A stretch of DNA of 7,457 nt from Methanobacteriota archaeon (lineage in GTDB: Archaea; Hydrothermarchaeota; Hydrothermarchaeia; Hydrothermarchaeales; JACRDW01). The stretch is taken from NCBI GenBank assembly GCA_016212785.1, contig JACRDW010000157.1, positions 1 to 7,457 of the forward strand, given 5' to 3'. Made by a program: the position numbers and the translations under genes. This document shows, piece by piece, positions 5,777-7,457 of this stretch. Numbering within the stretch: position 1 is the stretch's first letter; each line of letters starts with the position of its first letter. The notes below the pieces were generated by a model, which was not told the origin of the DNA, searched no databases, and worked only from the letters and a program-made list of their open reading frames with translations.

Positions 5777-5824
5777 TCATAAGTCTTGCGCCCACCTAAC
5801 GGTATTGCGTGAGCAAGTGATAAT
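5771..5824 (+). other. L31e-aIF6 spacer with repeat and aIF6 ribosome binding site
   Basis: This 54-base gap holds the end of repeat copy 1 and all of copy 2. GTGAT (5817-5821) overlaps the end of copy 2 and matches the 3' part of the GGAGGTGAT consensus, three bases before the GTG start of aIF6. Folding of copy 2 would partly occlude this site. No TATA box or T-run was seen. Confidence 0.55.
5805..5818 (+). repeat. 14-base direct repeat, copy 2 (before aIF6)
   Basis: TTGCGTGAGCAAGT, offset 42 bases from copy 1. It folds with a 4-bp stem (UUGC/GCAA) and GUGA loop. Its final GT is part of the likely aIF6 ribosome binding site. Confidence 0.8.
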
Positions 5825-6487
5825 GTGATTCAATTAATTGCCTACAACAAAAATCCAAACATAGGAGTGATTGGAAAGAGCAACGACAAGTTCGCTTTCG
5901 TGCCGGTTATCTGTCCTCCAAGCTTCGCTTCCGCAGTTTCGGATACCATGGGCGTGGAAGTGCACCGCATAAACATTTGTGGAACATTTCTAATCGGCGC
6001 AATGCTTGCGATGAATAACAAGGGAGCAGTGCTTTCAGGGCATGCATATAAAGAGGAAATAAACGAGATGAAAAAATTGGACATAAATGTGGGCGTTGTC
6101 AAGGAGAAATTCACGGCGCTTGGAAATTTAGTGCTTCTGAACGACAACGGCGCAATAGCCAGCAAGCTGTTCGGTAAAAAAACGATTGCGACGATGGAAG
6201 ACGTGCTTGACTGCGAGGTGGAAGCCAGAGATATAGGAGGTTTCAGGGCAGTGGGCAGCGCAGGCGTGGCAACGAATAAAGGTGCATTGGTGCATCCAAT
6301 GGTCAGCGAGGAAGAATTGAAGTGGATTGAAGATATTTTAAAGGTGGACGCAGATATAGGAACTGTAAACAGAGGAGTAGGATTTGTAAGGACAGGGATA
6401 ATCGCAAACAAAAATGGAGCACTCGTCGGAAACGAAACCACGGGACCTGAGATAGCAAGAATCGAGGACTCGCTGGGCTTGCTATAG
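5825..6487 (+). CDS. eif6: Translation initiation factor 6 (aIF6)
   Basis: Anti-association factor that binds the large ribosomal subunit and keeps it from joining the small one. The 220-residue product is standard length. The five-fold pentein repeat is directly visible: NNKGAV, NDNGAI, TNKGAL and NKNGAL recur with their Gly at 67, 109, 153 and 198 (42-45 apart), and a degenerate first copy (NDKFAF, 20-25) falls where expected. The C-terminal GNETTGPEIARIEDSL is typical. The start is GTG, since the family N-terminus (here IQLIAYNKNPNIGV) begins at once and GTGAT (5817-5821) is properly spaced. The next gene follows within 10 bases. Confidence 0.95.
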   Translation: MIQLIAYNKNPNIGVIGKSNDKFAFVPVICPPSFASAVSDTMGVEVHRINICGTFLIGAMLAMNNKGAVLSGHAYKEEINEMKKLDINVGVVKEKFTALGNLVLLNDNGAIASKLFGKKTIATMEDVLDCEVEARDIGGFRAVGSAGVATNKGALVHPMVSEEELKWIEDILKVDADIGTVNRGVGFVRTGIIANKNGALVGNETTGPEIARIEDSLGLL

Positions 6488-6491
6488 GAGG
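6486..6491 (+). promoter_or_regulatory. Ribosome binding site deciding the L18Ae start
   Basis: AGGAGG overlaps the aIF6 stop and lies six bases before the ATG at 6498. The ATG at 6492 directly abuts it and is excluded by spacing. Confidence 0.8.
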
Positions 6492-6497
6492 ATGTTC

Positions 6498-6683
6498 ATG
6501 GTTAAGCTATTCCAAGTGAAGGGAAAATTCTTGATGGGCGAAAAAATGCAGCCCTTCGTTAAGGAACTTAAGAGCGACAGCGAGAAAAGCGCTGCTGAGG
6601 CGATATACTCCGAGCTTGGAAGCAAGCATAACACTCCAAGAAATAAAATTAAGATAGATGAAATCAAGGCGGTTGAGGGGTGA
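6498..6683 (+). CDS. rpl18a: Large ribosomal subunit protein L18Ae (LX)
   Basis: Archaeal LX/L18Ae (also called L20a), a short single-domain version of the eukaryotic large-subunit protein. The 61-residue product reads MVKLFQVKGKF, then PFVKELKSDSEKSAAEAIYSELGSKH, then RNKIKIDEI, in the family order and at the usual short archaeal length. ATG 6498 is chosen over 6492 by spacing from AGGAGG. The stop lies two bases before the prefoldin ATG. The segment GAGGGG near its end serves the next gene. Confidence 0.93.
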   Translation: MVKLFQVKGKFLMGEKMQPFVKELKSDSEKSAAEAIYSELGSKHNTPRNKIKIDEIKAVEG

Positions 6684-6685
6684 CT

Positions 6686-7111
6686 ATGGACGAGCATGAA
6701 ATAGAAAAAACTCTGAACGAATACGAGTACTACCGTGCCCAAGCAGAAGCGCTTAAAAGAAATATGGACCTAATAAATACAAGCCTGGCGGAGCTGGAAA
6801 TGATTGGGAAAAGCCTGGATGAAATAAAAAAACTGGGCAAGCAAAACGAAATTTTGATGCCGATAGGAGGGGATTCTTTCGTAAAGGCAAGTATTGTCGA
6901 TGCTGACAAAATACTCATAAATCTAGGCGCAGGCGTCGTTGCGGAGAAAGACATCTCAAATGCGAAGGGCGATTTTGAACAGCGCATAAAAGAACTGGAG
7001 CAGGTCAGGGGGGAGCTCGCAGAGAGGTGGCGGGCAGTCTCAAGCAAGCTCGAAGAATTAGCTCCGAAGGTTCAAGAAATTATCGCTTCGCAAGAGGGGC
7101 GGAGGGGGTGA
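6686..7111 (+). CDS. pfdA: Prefoldin alpha subunit
   Basis: Subunit of the hexameric jellyfish-shaped chaperone that holds unfolded proteins and hands them to the thermosome. The 141-residue product has the expected pattern: an N-terminal heptad-rich helix (about 1-50), a central beta region with ILMPIGGDSFVKASI from residue 56 and INLGAGVVAEKD around 79-89, then a second long helix (about 92-135) that pairs back as a coiled coil. ATG 6686 is preferred: GGGGTGA lies two bases before it, while the GTG at 6680 lies within that site. It is tightly linked to ftsY, as in many euryarchaea. Confidence 0.94.
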   Translation: MDEHEIEKTLNEYEYYRAQAEALKRNMDLINTSLAELEMIGKSLDEIKKLGKQNEILMPIGGDSFVKASIVDADKILINLGAGVVAEKDISNAKGDFEQRIKELEQVRGELAERWRAVSSKLEELAPKVQEIIASQEGRRG

Positions 7112-7113
7112 AG

Positions 7114-7457
7114 TTGTTCAATCTGCTTAAGAGAAAGATTTCTGAAGTCGAAGAAAAGACAAAGGCTTTTTTGAAGGGAGAAGTCATCCTCGACGACAAA
7201 AAACTGGACGAGCTTTTTTCAGGATTCGAGATTGCGCTCCTTGAAAGCGATGTCGCTCTGGAAGTGTCTGAGAAGATAATTGCAGATTTAAAAGAGAGCC
7301 TGCACGGAAGGAAAATTAAGCAGGGCGAGGTTGAGAATCTGATTAGGCAGAGCCTGAGGAGCTCCCTGAGGGAAATTTTTCCTCCTAAACCAGCGAAGCT
7401 CGTGGAGCTCGTGAGAAGTAAAAAACCATACGTAATCGCTTTTGTTGGAGTGAACGG
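7114..7457 (+). CDS. ftsY: Signal recognition particle receptor FtsY (3' end outside the window)
   Basis: GTPase that docks SRP-ribosome complexes at the membrane. The visible 114 codons cover the N-domain helices (KRKISEVEEKTKAFLKGEVILDD-type start, LDELFSGFEIALLESDVALEV, REIFPP) and reach the G-domain, ending at the P-loop FVGVNG (G112 onward). The segment with LLESDVALEV is a hallmark of SRP-type GTPase N-domains. The start is uncertain: GTG at 7108 overlaps the pfdA stop (GTGA), but TTG at 7114 gives MFNLLKRKI, the usual FtsY opening, and has the same layout as pfdA (GGGGTGA plus two bases, then the start). I prefer TTG. The short N-terminus, lacking a long acidic A-domain, is normal in archaea. 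FtsY rather than SRP54 is favoured by the MF start and by position after pfdA. Confidence 0.93.
   Translation, partial: MFNLLKRKISEVEEKTKAFLKGEVILDDKKLDELFSGFEIALLESDVALEVSEKIIADLKESLHGRKIKQGEVENLIRQSLRSSLREIFPPKPAKLVELVRSKKPYVIAFVGVN

Noticed and set aside
5307..5820. CRISPR array
   Set aside because: Repeats are only in pairs, of different families, with no regular unique spacers and no cas genes.
5842..6441. Long minus-strand open frame (199 codons) opposite aIF6
   Set aside because: Serine/proline/threonine-rich shadow of a clearly real gene; no family resemblance.

Overview
The window is archaeal, almost certainly from a euryarchaeon in the broad sense. Every supported gene lies on the + strand, packed head to tail. 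The right part (about 3508-7457) is the conserved archaeal translation and protein-targeting cluster: RNase P protein Rnp4, ribosomal protein S19e, a PDCD5-family DNA-binding protein, a PP-loop ATPase, L39e, L31e, initiation factor aIF6, L18Ae (LX), prefoldin alpha and FtsY, the last cut by the window edge. These proteins are archaeal/eukaryotic in type, and most starts carry Shine-Dalgarno sequences of the GGAGGTGAT type.

The left part (1-3001) holds the last two genes of a quinone-interacting membrane-bound oxidoreductase operon: qmoB, open at the left edge, and qmoC, complete. QmoB joins an HdrA-type flavin/iron-sulfur protein to a C-terminal MvhD-like domain. QmoC joins an HdrC-like iron-sulfur domain to an HdrE/NarI-like cytochrome b membrane domain. 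In sulfate reducers such as Archaeoglobus this complex links menaquinol to APS reductase. An anaerobic quinone-using archaeon is therefore likely (an Archaeoglobus-like sulfate reducer, or a relative of the ANME-1/Syntrophoarchaeum kind). Neither the lineage nor the electron acceptor can be settled from this window.

Between the two parts lies a small unrecognised gene (3026-3511) with one N-terminal membrane segment. Its stop overlaps the rnp4 start as ATGA, so it is physically coupled to the translation cluster.

Most junctions are overlaps or gaps of a few bases. The exceptions are the L39e-L31e gap (5307-5530, 224 bases) and the L31e-aIF6 gap (5771-5824). The first is rich in inverted repeats and ends in a tandem 16-base repeat that abuts the L31e ribosome binding site. 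The second contains part of a pair of 14-base direct repeats that can each fold with a GUGA tetraloop. Thus both flanks of L31e carry structured repeats that no coding feature explains.

The other notable oddity is S19e. Its frame runs 101 bases into the PDCD5 gene and gives the protein a 33-residue tail that is two-thirds alanine, lysine and arginine. I found no clear undescribed multi-gene system. The best leads are the structured L39e-L31e spacer, the S19e/PDCD5 overlap and the unknown anchored protein beside qmoC.
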